The notes under the pieces were generated by a model. That model had not been told where the DNA came from. It saw only the letters and a list, made by a program, of their open reading frames with translations, and made no database searches. 64,000 nt of DNA from NCBI RefSeq assembly GCF_003217475.1, contig NZ_QJSP01000003.1:418908-482907 (forward strand). The letters are read 5' to 3'. How positions within the stretch are numbered: the first letter of the stretch is position 1; each line of letters opens with the position of its first letter. Origin of the DNA: Williamsia limnetica (lineage in GTDB: Bacteria > Actinomycetota > Actinomycetes > Mycobacteriales > Mycobacteriaceae). The position numbers and the translations under genes are program-made. Positions 63,454 to 64,000 of the stretch are shown here, piece after piece.

Positions 63454-63733
63454 GCGTGTTGCACTGACTTACCTTCTCCGACTGGCGATCCGTATCCACG
63501 GTCAACGGCGCCGAGATGGCCTGCGGACCGGCGAGGCCAAGCACGCACCCCTCGGACGAACGTCGACATGGACAGCGCCGTCTCTGAGCGCACTTCAAGA
63601 AGGCCCGTAGAACGCCACCAAGCGCGTTCGGAACGACCGTTGGGCGCCAATTCGACCCTATTGGGTGCGTCGCCATCAGCGCTTGTGTCGGGGGAACCAG
63701 CGACACCTCTTCGCCGTCTAAATTCATGTGAGT

Positions 63734-63922
63734 ATGCACAGCACAAGGAGATCGCGCCTGAGAGAGAATGTTCGAACGGTGTCGGGGGAAGCGTCGCTCA
63801 CGCTTTCTGTTTTGACTTTCGTTGTCGCCGGATTGATCAGTTGGAGAGTCCTAGGAAGTTCCCAGGCAACAGCGGCCGTCATGGAGGGATCCGACTCGCC
63901 ACGATTGTCGACGGTCACGTAA
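63734..63922 (+). CDS. Possible small single-helix membrane protein
   Basis: 62 aa from the ATG at 63734; a GTG at 63728 is an alternative. A basic N-terminus (MHSTRRSRLRENVR) is followed by one helix (LTLSVLTFVVAGLISWRVLG). No ribosome site is evident and there is no family match. The bases between 63454 and 63733 and the last 78 bases show nothing I can support. Confidence 0.35.
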   Translation: MHSTRRSRLRENVRTVSGEASLTLSVLTFVVAGLISWRVLGSSQATAAVMEGSDSPRLSTVT

Positions 63923-64000
63923 TTCCTCAGGGGTTTCCGTCAGGTAATTCCCCATGTCCGAGCGTGCTGGGGTCAGCGTAGCTGAGCAGGTCGGGTGGGG

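Noticed and set aside
1..64000. CRISPR arrays, rRNA and riboswitches
   Set aside because: No regularly spaced repeats, no ribosomal RNA signature and no riboswitch-like conserved leader were recognised on either strand.

Overview
The window looks like chromosomal DNA of a high-GC actinomycete of the Mycobacteriales (Gordonia, Williamsia or Rhodococcus type). The basis is the strongly G/C-ending codons, many GTG starts, an IdeR/DtxR-type iron box, a narGHJI operon followed by narK, an LppA-like lipoprotein and a TY-Chap protein. The genus is an inference. No rRNA, tRNA, CRISPR array, transposase or integrase was seen.

Bases 1-18,300 are ordinary core-type DNA. They hold the end of a DUF808 membrane protein, a two-gene GMC oxidoreductase unit, a decayed VapC toxin, three lipoproteins of penicillin-recognising enzyme families, a PadR regulator, and the anaerobic nitrate module narG-narH-narJ-narI-narK (minus strand, joined by 1-4 nt overlaps) with a divergent TDT/TehA-type transporter. 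Bases 18,250-25,000 carry small accessory genes: a DUF6745 pair, an AlbA_2 membrane protein behind a large palindrome, a SABATH-like methyltransferase, small membrane proteins, an LppA-like lipoprotein and a secreted HNH nuclease with an Excalibur domain.

Bases 25,000-36,900 are mixed and gene-poor. An iron-siderophore binding lipoprotein faces an AraC regulator across an iron box. Around them lie a five-helix membrane protein, a DUF2971 protein, a LuxR-type mini-regulator next to a TY-Chap protein, a decayed second copy of that regulator, a PASTA-like lipoprotein, a GIY-YIG protein and a frameshifted uracil-DNA-glycosylase gene.

The most interesting part is 36,990-55,040, a defence island. 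A leftward operon (about 47,500 to 36,993) encodes a small Cys-rich protein, a PD-(D/E)XK (DUF4420) nuclease, a 1008-aa Z1 ATPase, a second Z1 ATPase of about 856 aa, a GHKL ATPase, an unknown protein and a DUF6339 protein. Beside it are a cytosine-C5 methyltransferase, a MORC/MutL-like GHKL ATPase and a Vsr nuclease. This is the gene set of the predicted MORC/Z1 restriction-modification systems, but with the Z1 and GHKL components both doubled. Next to it are a DUF2075 helicase with an N-terminal nuclease motif, an EVE-like protein and an unassigned PD-(D/E)XK protein. Base composition suggests two modules: in two 60-base samples I counted, 41461-41520 is 62% GC and 44881-44940 is 50% GC.

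Bases 55,040-56,230 are a graveyard of frameshifted genes. From 56,400 the core-type DNA returns: a LacI regulator divergent from an operon for an arylsulfotransferase-family enzyme plus a sulfonate/sulfate-ester type ABC importer, with a perfect 12-bp palindrome as candidate operator, then two DUF202 membrane proteins and a few small or decayed genes at the end.
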